64,000 bases of DNA from Armatimonadota bacterium (lineage in GTDB: Bacteria > Armatimonadota > Fimbriimonadia > Fimbriimonadales > Fimbriimonadaceae), in the NCBI GenBank assembly GCA_018268395.1, contig JAFDWQ010000005.1:1-64000 (forward strand). The letters run 5' to 3'. The position numbers and the translations under genes were made by a program. Shown here piece by piece: positions 9,041-16,400 of this stretch (within the stretch, counting starts at the first letter, position 1; each line of letters opens with the position of its first letter). The notes under the pieces are model-generated. The model made no database searches and was not told the DNA's origin. It saw only the letters and a list, made by a program, of their open reading frames with translations.

Positions 9041-9056
9041 CGCAGGGCTCTCTTTG
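9028..9056 (+). terminator. Terminator overlapping the end of the DprA-like gene
   Basis: A perfect 9-bp stem (AGCCCTGCG/CGCAGGGCT, 9028-9036 and 9041-9049) with a GTGA loop is followed by ctctttg. The stem uses the final codons and stop of the DprA-like gene and faces the convergent XRE gene. Confidence 0.75.
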
Positions 9057-9059
9057 TAT

Positions 9060-9317
9060 TCAGTCTAGAGCCGTGACGCGCTCTGCTAGGAGCAGGAACG
9101 ACTCGCGCATGTCCCGACCCAATGCTCTGACATAGTCCACGAGGTCGACGAACTCGACCCCTTTCTCCCCGTTCTCAACCTTGTGCACGTAGTTGTTGGG
9201 CCTGGCCATAGAAAGCGAGAGTTCTCGCTTGGTCAACCCCGCCTCTTTCCTCCATTCGGCCAAGGTCATTCGGAGCACGTCGTGCTCCCTGCGTTCGACT
9301 GGCTTAGGACGTTGCAC
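9060..9317 (-). CDS. Small XRE-family HTH transcriptional regulator
   Basis: An 85-aa protein consisting mainly of one Cro/C1-type helix-turn-helix (about residues 18-72; LAEWRKEAGLTKRELS followed by a VHKVENGE recognition region). It is divergent from the FkbM methyltransferase gene, and a perfect 12-bp-arm palindrome (9336-9362) lies in the 51-bp divergent gap. That layout is typical of an autoregulating repressor that also controls the opposite gene. It probably governs the adjacent methyltransferase and possibly the peptide genes beyond it. Confidence 0.85.
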   Translation of the reverse strand: MQRPKPVERREHDVLRMTLAEWRKEAGLTKRELSLSMARPNNYVHKVENGEKGVEFVDLVDYVRALGRDMRESFLLLAERVTALD

Positions 9318-9335
9318 ATGGTTACCGTCCCTTTC

Positions 9336-9362
9336 ACAATCATACTAATCTAGTATGATTGT
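9336..9362. promoter_or_regulatory. Palindromic operator between XRE regulator and FkbM methyltransferase
   Basis: A perfect inverted repeat with 12-bp arms (ACAATCATACTA and TAGTATGATTGT) around a 3-bp centre (ATC). It sits in the divergent intergenic gap, 18 bp from the XRE start and 6 bp from the GTG proposed for the methyltransferase. The arms contain TATGAT-like -10 elements on both strands, so binding would block both promoters. Confidence 0.8.
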
Positions 9363-9368
9363 AGGACT

Positions 9369-10133
9369 GTGGGCAGGTCGTGGAAGACGAGAGTGGCCAT
9401 CCCATTCCCGGCGGTCGCCGGTGCGATCCGCGGGCAGCTGTGGAGCCTAGGCACAGGTGGAAACTACTTCACCGGGCGCTTTGAAGCGGCCAAAGCGAAG
9501 GCGGTTCAGGTGATCGTGCTGCCTGGCGAGACCGTTTGGGACGTGGGTGCGCACCGGGGTTATTTCACGCTCGTGCTTGCAGAGGCGGTGGGCCCTTCGG
9601 GGCGTGTATACGCCTTTGAACCGGATCCTGACAACCTGGCGCTCTTACGACGCCATGTGCTGTGGAACGGACTGCGGCAAGTCAAGGTCATGCCTTGTGC
9701 ACTCGCGAACAGTGAAGGCAGGCTTCCGTTTCAAAGAGGCTCATCGTCGCTTGCCGGAAAACTAGACTTGAGCGGCGACCTTTTTGTCGACGTGCGGTGT
9801 CCCAGCTCGCTGGTCACGTCTGGTGAGTGTGCCCGACCAAGCTTCGTGAAGATCGACGCTGAGGGCGCGGAGTCCGATATCCTTGAGGGCATGTCGCCGT
9901 ACCTGGACGATCCTCGACTGGCGCTCGTGGTCTCTACCGACAGTTCGCAGTTGCACGAAGCTTGTCGCCGGAAACTTGAGTCTGCAGGATTGACAGTGAT
10001 TGACAGCGGAAAACTCCGTGCACGGGATCCCTGGAGGCAGTTTGGAGATGTTGAGCTATTCGCGTTTGGCCGGGATCGTTTGCCTCTGCCAATCGTCATG
10101 AAGCATATCGAAGCAATCGGCGGGGATCCGTAG
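9369..10133 (+). CDS. FkbM-family SAM-dependent methyltransferase
   Basis: Class I SAM-dependent methyltransferase of the FkbM type, 254 aa. The SAM-binding motif I is VWDVGAHRGYFT (about residues 56-67), followed by GRVYAFEPDPDN (acidic residue after strand 2) and the FkbM-typical FVKIDAEGAESDILEGM. Members methylate hydroxyls in polyketides, glycans and other small molecules; the substrate here is unknown. The GTG at 9369 is only 6 bp after the operator palindrome, so the transcript would be nearly leaderless, or translation starts at a later codon. It is followed, after a 90-bp AT-rich gap, by two tandem small-peptide genes on the same strand. Confidence 0.88.
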   Translation: MGRSWKTRVAIPFPAVAGAIRGQLWSLGTGGNYFTGRFEAAKAKAVQVIVLPGETVWDVGAHRGYFTLVLAEAVGPSGRVYAFEPDPDNLALLRRHVLWNGLRQVKVMPCALANSEGRLPFQRGSSSLAGKLDLSGDLFVDVRCPSSLVTSGECARPSFVKIDAEGAESDILEGMSPYLDDPRLALVVSTDSSQLHEACRRKLESAGLTVIDSGKLRARDPWRQFGDVELFAFGRDRLPLPIVMKHIEAIGGDP

Positions 10134-10223
10134 CTAGACTGTTCGCAAAATACAGTACTTAACGAGAGTTGCTTGATTGATCCTGAAGGGCTATTGTGGA
10201 AATACTAGTCACAGTCGGAAAAA

Positions 10224-10430
10224 ATGGAGAAACCAGTTTTCTTTGAACTAGACGGCAAGTTTGCTGCTTTCGTACCAAAATCAGACGGAGGAGCCTCAGT
10301 AATTAAAGACTCTGGAGCACCTAATATCGCAGACTTCATGCAAACTGGCACTGTAATCGGTTTTGATGATTTGCCAGAGGATTTTCAAGCTTCAGTTCAA
10401 GAGGTGTTAGCCAAGTCCAAAGCTGCCTGA
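10224..10430 (+). CDS. 68-aa peptide, first copy of a tandem paralogous pair
   Basis: Small acidic protein of 68 aa with no signal peptide, cysteine or membrane segment. It is about two-thirds identical (45 of 68 positions by eye) to the protein at 10475-10681. The N-terminal 45 residues (FFELDGKFAA, DSGAPN) and the C-terminal SKAA end are conserved, while residues 46-56 differ strongly. The DNA is clearly more AT-rich than the surroundings, with codons such as TTT, AAA and GTA unusual for this window, pointing to recent transfer. The start is preceded by a weak GGA. I do not recognise a family; a modified-peptide precursor, an antitoxin-like peptide or a small structural protein are possible. 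Confidence 0.75.
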   Translation: MEKPVFFELDGKFAAFVPKSDGGASVIKDSGAPNIADFMQTGTVIGFDDLPEDFQASVQEVLAKSKAA

Positions 10431-10444
10431 CACCCATTGCTACT

Positions 10445-10457
10445 ATACTTGTAGTAT
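10445..10457. promoter_or_regulatory. Operator-like inverted repeat upstream of second peptide gene
   Basis: The inverted repeat ATACT-TGT-AGTAT lies 17 bp before the ATG at 10475 and overlaps a TATACT -10-like element (10444-10449). Its half-sites match the central part of the XRE/FkbM palindrome at 9336-9362 (ATACT...AGTAT). A related ATACTAGT occurs at 10202-10209, before the first peptide gene. Confidence 0.5.
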
Positions 10458-10474
10458 CAGTAATAGGAGAAGTA

Positions 10475-10681
10475 ATGGACAAACCAACTTTCTTTGAACT
10501 AGACGGCAAGTTTGCCGCTTTAGTACCACGACCAGATGGAGGAGCTACAGTAGTCAAAGACTCTGGAGCACCTAATTTCGCAGACTTCATGGAAACCGGC
10601 TCTGTAATCAAACCAGAAGCCGCTCCCGCTTCTATGCGAAGGTCTGTAGAAGGTGTTTTAGCTAGGTCTAAGGCCGCCTGA
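10475..10681 (+). CDS. 68-aa peptide, second copy of a tandem paralogous pair
   Basis: Paralogue of the 10224-10430 product with the same length and conserved ends. The divergent segment (residues 46-56) is KPEAAPASMRR-like here, against an acidic GFDDLPEDFQA-like segment in the first copy. The start is well defined by a strong Shine-Dalgarno sequence (AGGAGA, 10465-10470) four bases before the ATG, and the gene has its own promoter-like region with an inverted repeat. Conserved flanks around a variable stretch, in two adjacent copies, suggest duplication followed by diversification of a functional segment. The function is unknown. Confidence 0.8.
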   Translation: MDKPTFFELDGKFAALVPRPDGGATVVKDSGAPNFADFMETGSVIKPEAAPASMRRSVEGVLARSKAA

Positions 10682-10754
10682 TACCCTTTAATCCCTTATC
10701 ACTCCTCGGAGCAGGGCTTACTCAGTCACACCCATCTCTGGCACGTACCTGATG

Positions 10755-12305
10755 CTAGTGATGAGCCCGTACGTACCTGAGCAGTTCCCACATCACCTTG
10801 CAGTCAACTAGGTTGTACTCCTCGATCTCAGCCATGAGCGGACGACCGTCGTCAAGCGCAGACTCGTTTGGGGAGTTTCCCCGGGCTGCCGCTTCCTTGT
10901 AGCACCACCATGCGGCGGCCATCGCAGCGATGCCGTCGCCTACAGCGCTATCGCCCCAGACTGTGTCGATGGCACCGCCCTTCGAAAGCGCTCGAGCGAT
11001 CGGCTTGATGCTAAATCCGGACACCCCTGCGATGGTGACTGGCTGGGCTTTGAACACCTTGTCCATGAGGTCATACCAGGGGAGTGTGCTCCACGGCTCC
11101 TCGTTGCTACGCTCGGCTGCCTTGGCGACTTCTTGCGGCTCGTGGCGATACCAGTGGTAGAGCCTCGGCTGGGCTCCGGGTGCAAGGCGCATTCGAACCT
11201 TGCCCATGTGTTCCAGCCAAGCTCGGATGATCTTAGCCTCAGCTTCGACAGACTCATTTTCTGCAGTCCAAACTTCGAATCGGAACTCACCCTCTTCCTC
11301 GTGTCCGCACCCGATCATAAAGATCATCTCCTTCCCGTTCGGGAGGGGTAGTTTTGAGAAGTCGTCGTTCATGCTGTTGAAGGTTTCGAAGTCGACGAAA
11401 AACTCGAAGTGGGCCGGCTCGAACCACTCTTCTCGGTTCGCCTCGAACCGTTCCGGAAGCATGAGGACAGCTGCTTCGCTTGGCTGTGAGAGTTGATCCA
11501 TGATCGACTTTTTCGCCTCGTGCCACGGTGAGTCTTCGTTGTTCTTGGAGTTCGGTCGAAGTCTTGCGTCGCTCGGCGGACTGACTTGCCACGAGCGGCC
11601 GTGCTCTTCAAGTTCGATGAGCCAGTCGATGCCCCGCTCGATCTGCTCCAAGACCCTGGGATCATTCGGTTTCGCCCATCCGAGTCTTGAAAAGCATCCA
11701 AGCCTCTTTCCTGCAGACCCGGAGAGACTTCGTCCCAAGAGGAACGCCGGAGCTGGTTCGCGCTGGAGCATCTCGGCCAGGGCGTGCTCATAGATTGAGA
11801 TCTGCACCTTGTCCCACTTGTGACTTGCTGCGAGGTCGCCATTCTTGTTGAGATCTAGCCCCTTGTACTTGATGTCGAGAACATAGTAGTGCCCAGCATC
11901 AAGATCACCGAGTGAGCCAGGAACGACGGACTCCAAAACGTCGCCACGAACGATTAGGTCTGGGACTCCGAACAGTCCATGGGCCCTGTCCCGCACAAGT
12001 CCCTGCCAGATAGCCGGCTGCCCGGCGGAGACAGCCGCGAGGGTCGCCTCATACGCTGAATCCTCATTGGCCGCCGCCCCTTGGATTGAGGTGAAAGCGA
12101 TTCGCTCCTGGAGGAGGTCGAAGACCCGCGATTCGAACTCCCGTCCCTTCGCGCGTGTGAATACTCCAAGATCCGCTTGGGGAACGTACCCAGGCAGATC
12201 GGTGTCCTTGACGAATCCCGCTTCCTCGCCGTACCTTTCCAGCCAGTCCAGCAACGGGTCTTCCAGAACCCAGTTTCGAAGTTCAGAGGCGGCAATCATA
12301 TGCAC
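10755..12305 (-). CDS. RecB-family nuclease with RNase H-like domain (TM0106-like)
   Basis: Protein of 516 aa with two nuclease-type domains. The N-terminal PD-(D/E)XK (RecB/Cas4-like) domain shows GVPDLIVRGD (113-122) and VLDIKYK (142-148). The C-terminal RNase H-like/DEDD exonuclease-like domain starts at FFVDFETF (about 303-309) and ends with a VDCKVMWELLRY helix carrying a late acidic residue. This combination matches the TM0106 group of predicted RecB-family nucleases. Typical members have cysteines for an Fe-S cluster; I see no clear four-cysteine set here. The gene is flanked by the peptide pair and the UPF0489 gene but transcribed in the opposite direction to both. Confidence 0.8.
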   Translation of the reverse strand: MHMIAASELRNWVLEDPLLDWLERYGEEAGFVKDTDLPGYVPQADLGVFTRAKGREFESRVFDLLQERIAFTSIQGAAANEDSAYEATLAAVSAGQPAIWQGLVRDRAHGLFGVPDLIVRGDVLESVVPGSLGDLDAGHYYVLDIKYKGLDLNKNGDLAASHKWDKVQISIYEHALAEMLQREPAPAFLLGRSLSGSAGKRLGCFSRLGWAKPNDPRVLEQIERGIDWLIELEEHGRSWQVSPPSDARLRPNSKNNEDSPWHEAKKSIMDQLSQPSEAAVLMLPERFEANREEWFEPAHFEFFVDFETFNSMNDDFSKLPLPNGKEMIFMIGCGHEEEGEFRFEVWTAENESVEAEAKIIRAWLEHMGKVRMRLAPGAQPRLYHWYRHEPQEVAKAAERSNEEPWSTLPWYDLMDKVFKAQPVTIAGVSGFSIKPIARALSKGGAIDTVWGDSAVGDGIAAMAAAWWCYKEAAARGNSPNESALDDGRPLMAEIEEYNLVDCKVMWELLRYVRAHH

Positions 12306-12506
12306 GTGAGACTATGGTAGCGGCTCCGCCGACTTGCTCGCAGGTACAGCGTGCGATTCGGTCGTGCCAAGGTTACTCCCAATCTAGCGATTTCGACTGT
12401 CTTGCACCAGCGCACCAGATCGCTTGACCGCCCTAGTCCCATTTAGAACAGAGAAGGTGAATACTCGCCTTGGCGAGCCTCAAGGGTTCGGCGTGAAGCG
12501 GCCGAG

Positions 12507-13421
12507 ATGGTCTCTTTACCGAGATTTGCTATGATGGGGCTGATTTCAAACGGCCTTATGAATCCCCAGCTCCTCAAGCAGCTCAATCAGCTCGATGGCC
12601 TAAAGCATGGGCGCCTCGGCGATCAGGAGGTCTACTTGCATGAAGATCACCGCTGGCTCTTGCCGATTGTCTTCGACGCCCAAGAGAGGTCACTTCTTCC
12701 CAGTCCATGCACGCTTGTGATGTTCGATGCGCACCACGATGGGCTCGTGCCAAACAAGCTGGATAAGGTACGTTACCTGTCAGCCCAGGGTGTTACAGCA
12801 CATGGTCTCATCGAACTGTGTGCAAACGATCTCGCAAAGAACGATGATGATTGGGTGATCGCTGGGATGGAACTTGGCATATTTGACCATGCCGTTGTCT
12901 TCGGTGTCGAGCATCATGTGCCGATGGACAACTGCATTCATCATATCGATGCGGCCGGTAAGAGACACTTGATTTGGGCGTCTTGTTATCTGCCAGGAAC
13001 CGGCCTTCTGTATCAGGGCGAACTGAGCGATCATGCCAAGAGCGAGCACCTGAAGCAGCTCTGGGATATTCTCGACTGGGAGTCAATCAGCGGGAAGTTC
13101 CAGTTCAAGGATGATGCTCCGACTCTGCTTCTTGACTTCGACCTCGACTGTTTCTCGGCCACATACCGAAGCGCTCGCTTCACTTGGCCCGACGCTGTCT
13201 ATGACCAAGAGCTACACCGAGTCTCTGACTACAGACCTACCGAGGGGTGGACTGGGAGGCTCTTCGTCGACAGGATTCGAGATCGGGCCGGGATCATAAC
13301 CATCTGTCGAGAGGCTAGATGTTGTGGAGGCGAAAACATTTGCAATGAAAACCTTGCACAGGTGCTGAAACACTTTTTCGACCAGGAGTTACAGCTCTTC
13401 GGGAAGCCTGCCAACAAGTGA
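12507..13421 (+). CDS. UPF0489-family arginase-fold protein (peptide arginase-like)
   Basis: Protein of up to 304 aa (in-frame ATGs at 12507 and 12531 are both possible starts). Two metal-binding signatures of the ureohydrolase/arginase fold are present: MFDAHHDG (D-x-H-x-D, about residues 73-78) and LLDFDLDCFS (D-x-D-x-D, about 209-216). These with GVEHH and HHIDAAGK fit UPF0489. Some UPF0489 members (OspR type) are peptide arginases that turn arginine into ornithine in ribosomal peptides; others are uncharacterised. No radical SAM enzyme, peptidase or transporter typical of a peptide pathway is next to it, so the substrate is open. Confidence 0.8.
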   Translation: MVSLPRFAMMGLISNGLMNPQLLKQLNQLDGLKHGRLGDQEVYLHEDHRWLLPIVFDAQERSLLPSPCTLVMFDAHHDGLVPNKLDKVRYLSAQGVTAHGLIELCANDLAKNDDDWVIAGMELGIFDHAVVFGVEHHVPMDNCIHHIDAAGKRHLIWASCYLPGTGLLYQGELSDHAKSEHLKQLWDILDWESISGKFQFKDDAPTLLLDFDLDCFSATYRSARFTWPDAVYDQELHRVSDYRPTEGWTGRLFVDRIRDRAGIITICREARCCGGENICNENLAQVLKHFFDQELQLFGKPANK

Positions 13422-13609
13422 TGCCGTTAAGATAGTCGTGCCCGTCGAACAGATTGGATCCGATCGCAAAGGCAAAGTCGCCTGGACGCCGGGTCAAGGG
13501 TAGCGCAATGTCGAAGTCGCTACTCTCTGGCCGTGTTCGGAAGCCCACGATCCGATGGTAAAAGGGCGTAGTTGCACAGATTGCATGCCCTGATTGCGCA
13601 AATGTAAAC

Positions 13610-15229
13610 TCAGTGATCAAAGATATCCGGCTCTGGTAGGGCCGGAAACACCTCGTTGGACAGCTCCGCACAGGTTCTAACGTGGTGTAGTAATGCCCAC
13701 CAATCAGAATTCGATCCCGCAGAATCCCCGACTTCATGCCTATGAGAGCGGGGATTTGCTGGTTCTAGTGACAGTAGTTTGTCGAGGCGCGGATCGATCT
13801 GAATTTCGAGCGATCCCAGAGTGAGAGTGTACGAGGCTCCAAAGGTGCGTGCGACCGCCTTCTTCTGCTCGAGTGAATTTGACGAGACACGGGCGTACGC
13901 ATCGCGAGTGAAGCAGAGGAGGTTTCTGGCGCTTTCGTACTGGTTCCTGGTTCTGACTTCTTGTGTCTCTTGTTCCCAGTGGACTCGGTTCAACTCTGCT
14001 TGTAGCCGACTCTTTGTTTCTCGGAACTCATCGGGGGAATAATCGCCTTCCAGATAGCGATCACTGAGGCGGTCGAGTTTGGCCCGGATGCCTCGAGTCA
14101 ATTGGTGTCGCTCTTGGGAGATCGCCTCATCGGCGATTCGAAGTTCGCCATGTTCGCGCTCGAGTACTCCGAGGGCCCAATCGACGAATTCGGGCGCGAG
14201 CCGCACCCTTTCGAGGTCTTGCAAGAGTACTGCTTCGAAGTCCGATTCTGTCACAGCGCGCTTCGGACAGCCATTGCGTCCGCACCGATAGTATGTGTAC
14301 AGGCGTGAGTTGCCCGTCTTTGGATAGTGCTTCCATTTTCGTTCTCCCGTCACGGCGGCTCCACAAACGCCGCATTGGATCAGGCCCGTGAAGGCAAACT
14401 CGTGAGACTTAGGTTTCGGCCTGATCTCACGCCCGAGGATGATCTGCGCTTGCTTGAACTGCTCTTTGGTGACCATGGGTTGGTGCGTGCCCTCCATGAG
14501 CTCGCCTTCGAATTGAAAGTAGCCGCAGTAGAATGGATCACTAAACATTTGATAGAGGCCAGACGGCAGGAGGGGTCGGTCTCCTTTCTTGAGCGACCTT
14601 CTTGTCCGGTAGCCCATTGCATTGATGCGCTCCAAGATCCTAGGCCCGCTGTAGGACCCGGTAAGCAACATGTCCCATGCTCTCTTGAGTAGATGGAATC
14701 GGGCCGGGTCGGGCACGTGGTCTTTGGTGATGGGGTCGACCTGATAACCTGCCTTGGGTCGATACGGGTACATCCCGCGCCTCACTTTTCCCTCCAAACC
14801 ACGTCGGACACCGAGCCGAAGATCGATGATCTCTTGGTTGGCAGCACCCTGTTCGACGGAGAGGAGAAGGACGTTGTCGGAGGACAGATACTCTCGTAGC
14901 GGCGTGAGGATGCTCTTCAGCACGCCCGTTTGCAAGAGCCACGAAACGTGTCCGCCATCCACTGGATTACGGGAGATCCTGTTAAGGTGCCAGGCTAGGA
15001 TGCCGTCGGCCTCTCCGCGGCGAATCTTGGCCAGCATCTCGTTGAAGACGGGGCGCTCGCCTGGAGACTTGGCCGAGTGCTTCTCGATCAGTTCACAGGC
15101 GACCGTCAAGCCACGCTTCGCGGCCAAGTTTCGGAGCTCGGCGAGTTGGTCGTCGATGGACTGGACTTGGCGGTCTGAGTTGTCCGTGCTCTTCCGGGCA
15201 TAGAGGATGTACCGCGTAGTTGCAGGCAT
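13610..15229 (-). CDS. Large serine recombinase (resolvase/integrase family)
   Basis: Site-specific recombinase of about 539 aa from the ATG at 15229 (the frame is open to 15256). The N-terminal catalytic domain begins ILYARKSTDNSDRQVQSIDDQ, with the catalytic Ser in ARKS, and includes the LNRISRNPVDGG helix. The recombinase domain (about residues 160-270) is followed by a zinc ribbon (CGVCGAAV and CGRNGCPKR) and a coiled-coil-rich C terminus. Such enzymes integrate or excise phages and integrative elements. It lies in the middle of the island, not at its edge, so it may belong to a nested element or be a second mobility module. A small ORF overlaps its 5' end. Confidence 0.93.
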   Translation of the reverse strand: MPATTRYILYARKSTDNSDRQVQSIDDQLAELRNLAAKRGLTVACELIEKHSAKSPGERPVFNEMLAKIRRGEADGILAWHLNRISRNPVDGGHVSWLLQTGVLKSILTPLREYLSSDNVLLLSVEQGAANQEIIDLRLGVRRGLEGKVRRGMYPYRPKAGYQVDPITKDHVPDPARFHLLKRAWDMLLTGSYSGPRILERINAMGYRTRRSLKKGDRPLLPSGLYQMFSDPFYCGYFQFEGELMEGTHQPMVTKEQFKQAQIILGREIRPKPKSHEFAFTGLIQCGVCGAAVTGERKWKHYPKTGNSRLYTYYRCGRNGCPKRAVTESDFEAVLLQDLERVRLAPEFVDWALGVLEREHGELRIADEAISQERHQLTRGIRAKLDRLSDRYLEGDYSPDEFRETKSRLQAELNRVHWEQETQEVRTRNQYESARNLLCFTRDAYARVSSNSLEQKKAVARTFGASYTLTLGSLEIQIDPRLDKLLSLEPANPRSHRHEVGDSAGSNSDWWALLHHVRTCAELSNEVFPALPEPDIFDH

Positions 15230-15356
15230 AGAACATGTGTAGGTAACTGGTGGCAAGATAGTTGGCTTCGTCCAAGCTCAACTCTATCGAAAAGACGTCG
15301 CGGTACAAGTCGCGAAAGGACTCAACCTCCGCAGAATTTGGCAGGGGAAGCCGCAT
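15093..15356 (-). CDS. Small helical protein overlapping the 5' end of the serine recombinase gene
   Basis: An 87-aa ORF in another frame. Its N-terminal part (EVESFRDLYRDVFSIELSLDEA..LATSYL) has the pattern of small helical proteins often encoded just upstream of serine recombinases on mobile elements, with a conserved acidic helix followed by LS-DEA. It overlaps the recombinase gene by about 137 bp, and the segment after residue ~45 is arginine-rich and looks like the shadow of the recombinase frame. The real product may be this ORF or a version ended by programmed events. The resemblance is judged by pattern only. Confidence 0.45.
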   Translation of the reverse strand: MRLPLPNSAEVESFRDLYRDVFSIELSLDEANYLATSYLHMFYACNYAVHPLCPEEHGQLRPPSPVHRRPTRRAPKLGREAWLDGRL

Positions 15357-15435
15357 ACGATCACGAAATCGTGTCGAAGCTCTGATGGGAAACGGCGCCA
15401 CGACCGCGCAATCGTTGCATCGACGCTCAAGCACT

Positions 15436-15472
15436 TGTTCGGTCTATGTTCGGTGTGTTGTCATAAATGACA
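15436..15472 (+). promoter_or_regulatory. Direct and inverted repeats in front of the XRE gene at 15472
   Basis: Two direct repeats TGTTCGGT (15436-15443 and 15447-15454) are followed by the inverted repeat TGTCAT-AA-ATGACA (15459-15472), whose last base is the A of the start codon. An operator overlapping the translation start would allow autorepression by the XRE protein. Confidence 0.5.
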
Positions 15473-15897
15473 TGAAGCACCCACCCTCAACGCAGGCCTT
15501 CGGGCCGGTCATCAATCGGTTCACCGACGTGATGGCGCATTCAGACCGGTTCGCCTTCAAGGGCACGACAAGACTTGCCCTTGACGCCGGAGTCAGCCCC
15601 TCTTCGGTCTCGCGCCTCATCCATGGGGAGATCAACCCGTCGTTCGTCTTGGTCGCCCGCCTGACCGCGGCGGTGGAGAAGGAACTCGGGTTCCGGATCG
15701 ATCCCAGGGATCTTGTGGCGGAGTCTGGCCGTTTCTTGACCTGCTTCACTTGCGGATTGGTCGGGTGTCGGGGTTGCCTTCCCGACAACGCCCGTGACGA
15801 GTTTGGGTCACTAAAACCAGCATATGAAGGGGTCGCGCCAGGAACCTGGGTGACCTCACGCTACCCGAAAGGGTACAGCGAGAAAGGAGTCCGATGA
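15472..15897 (+). CDS. XRE-type HTH regulator with C-terminal cysteine-rich segment
   Basis: Protein of 141 aa from the ATG at 15472. A Cro/C1 helix-turn-helix (about residues 25-75; LALDAGVSPSSVSRLIHGEINPS) is followed by a cysteine cluster CFTCGLVGCRGC (about residues 89-100) that could bind zinc or an Fe-S cluster. Its stop overlaps the start of the Mrr-like gene by 4 bp, and that gene in turn overlaps the next, so it opens a tightly packed operon ending in replication-type genes. The repeats around its start point to autoregulation. Confidence 0.85.
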   Translation: MKHPPSTQAFGPVINRFTDVMAHSDRFAFKGTTRLALDAGVSPSSVSRLIHGEINPSFVLVARLTAAVEKELGFRIDPRDLVAESGRFLTCFTCGLVGCRGCLPDNARDEFGSLKPAYEGVAPGTWVTSRYPKGYSEKGVR

Positions 15898-16400
15898 CCG
15901 ATGTCCAAGTGAAATACGCGTTGCAGAACTGCTCGCTCCACTCGCTCCTCATGCTCACGTCCAAAGCGCTTAAGCGGGCCGGGTTCGGTGACGTGCAAAT
16001 CCTCGACCGTCGGCAAAGCCGTCAGAAGTCGCGCTATGGCGGTCACGAACTCTTGTGCCAGACCGAGTTCGGGACGGTTCCGGCCAAGGTGGTGGTTAAG
16101 GTCGTGCGCGACTCGGTCAGGCAGCGAATGCTCGACGAGCTGGCCGGGACGGTGATCCGGCGCAACGCCGACATGGGGATCCTCGTCGCCACAAAGCACG
16201 TCTCAGCCCTGGCACGACGCAACCGGGAACGGTACAACCCCCTGCGGCTGGAGATCATCGACGGCGACGCGCTGGCCGGCCTTCTGGCCAAGTACGGCAT
16301 CGGAGTGCGACCCCACGGTGAGGTCGACTACGCCTTCTTCGGCAAGCTCGAGGAGCAGTCGTTCCGGGTCTTGTCGTTCCTAGCGTCGAGCCAGTCATGA
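15894..16400 (+). CDS. Mrr-like restriction endonuclease-fold protein
   Basis: Protein of 168 aa. The core (about residues 30-120) follows the Mrr/PD-(D/E)XK pattern: YGGHELLCQTE, then VVVKVVRD, then ELAGTVIRRNADMGILVATKHVSALAR, matching the strand-helix-strand that ends the Mrr catalytic fold. The usual Q/E-x-K is V-x-K here and the expected Asp after GG is replaced by His-Glu, so catalysis may be altered or lost. It overlaps its neighbours by 4 bp on both sides within the XRE-rep operon, suggesting a role tied to replication or maintenance of the element and not to classical restriction. Confidence 0.7.
   Translation: MTDVQVKYALQNCSLHSLLMLTSKALKRAGFGDVQILDRRQSRQKSRYGGHELLCQTEFGTVPAKVVVKVVRDSVRQRMLDELAGTVIRRNADMGILVATKHVSALARRNRERYNPLRLEIIDGDALAGLLAKYGIGVRPHGEVDYAFFGKLEEQSFRVLSFLASSQS

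Noticed and set aside
13315-13737. 140-aa minus-strand ORF between the UPF0489 gene and the recombinase
   Set aside because: It overlaps the 3' end of both genes in other frames and shows no family-like pattern.
14102-15203. Plus-strand ORFs of up to 149 aa opposite the serine recombinase
   Set aside because: They are antisense shadows of the recombinase gene with no recognisable motif.
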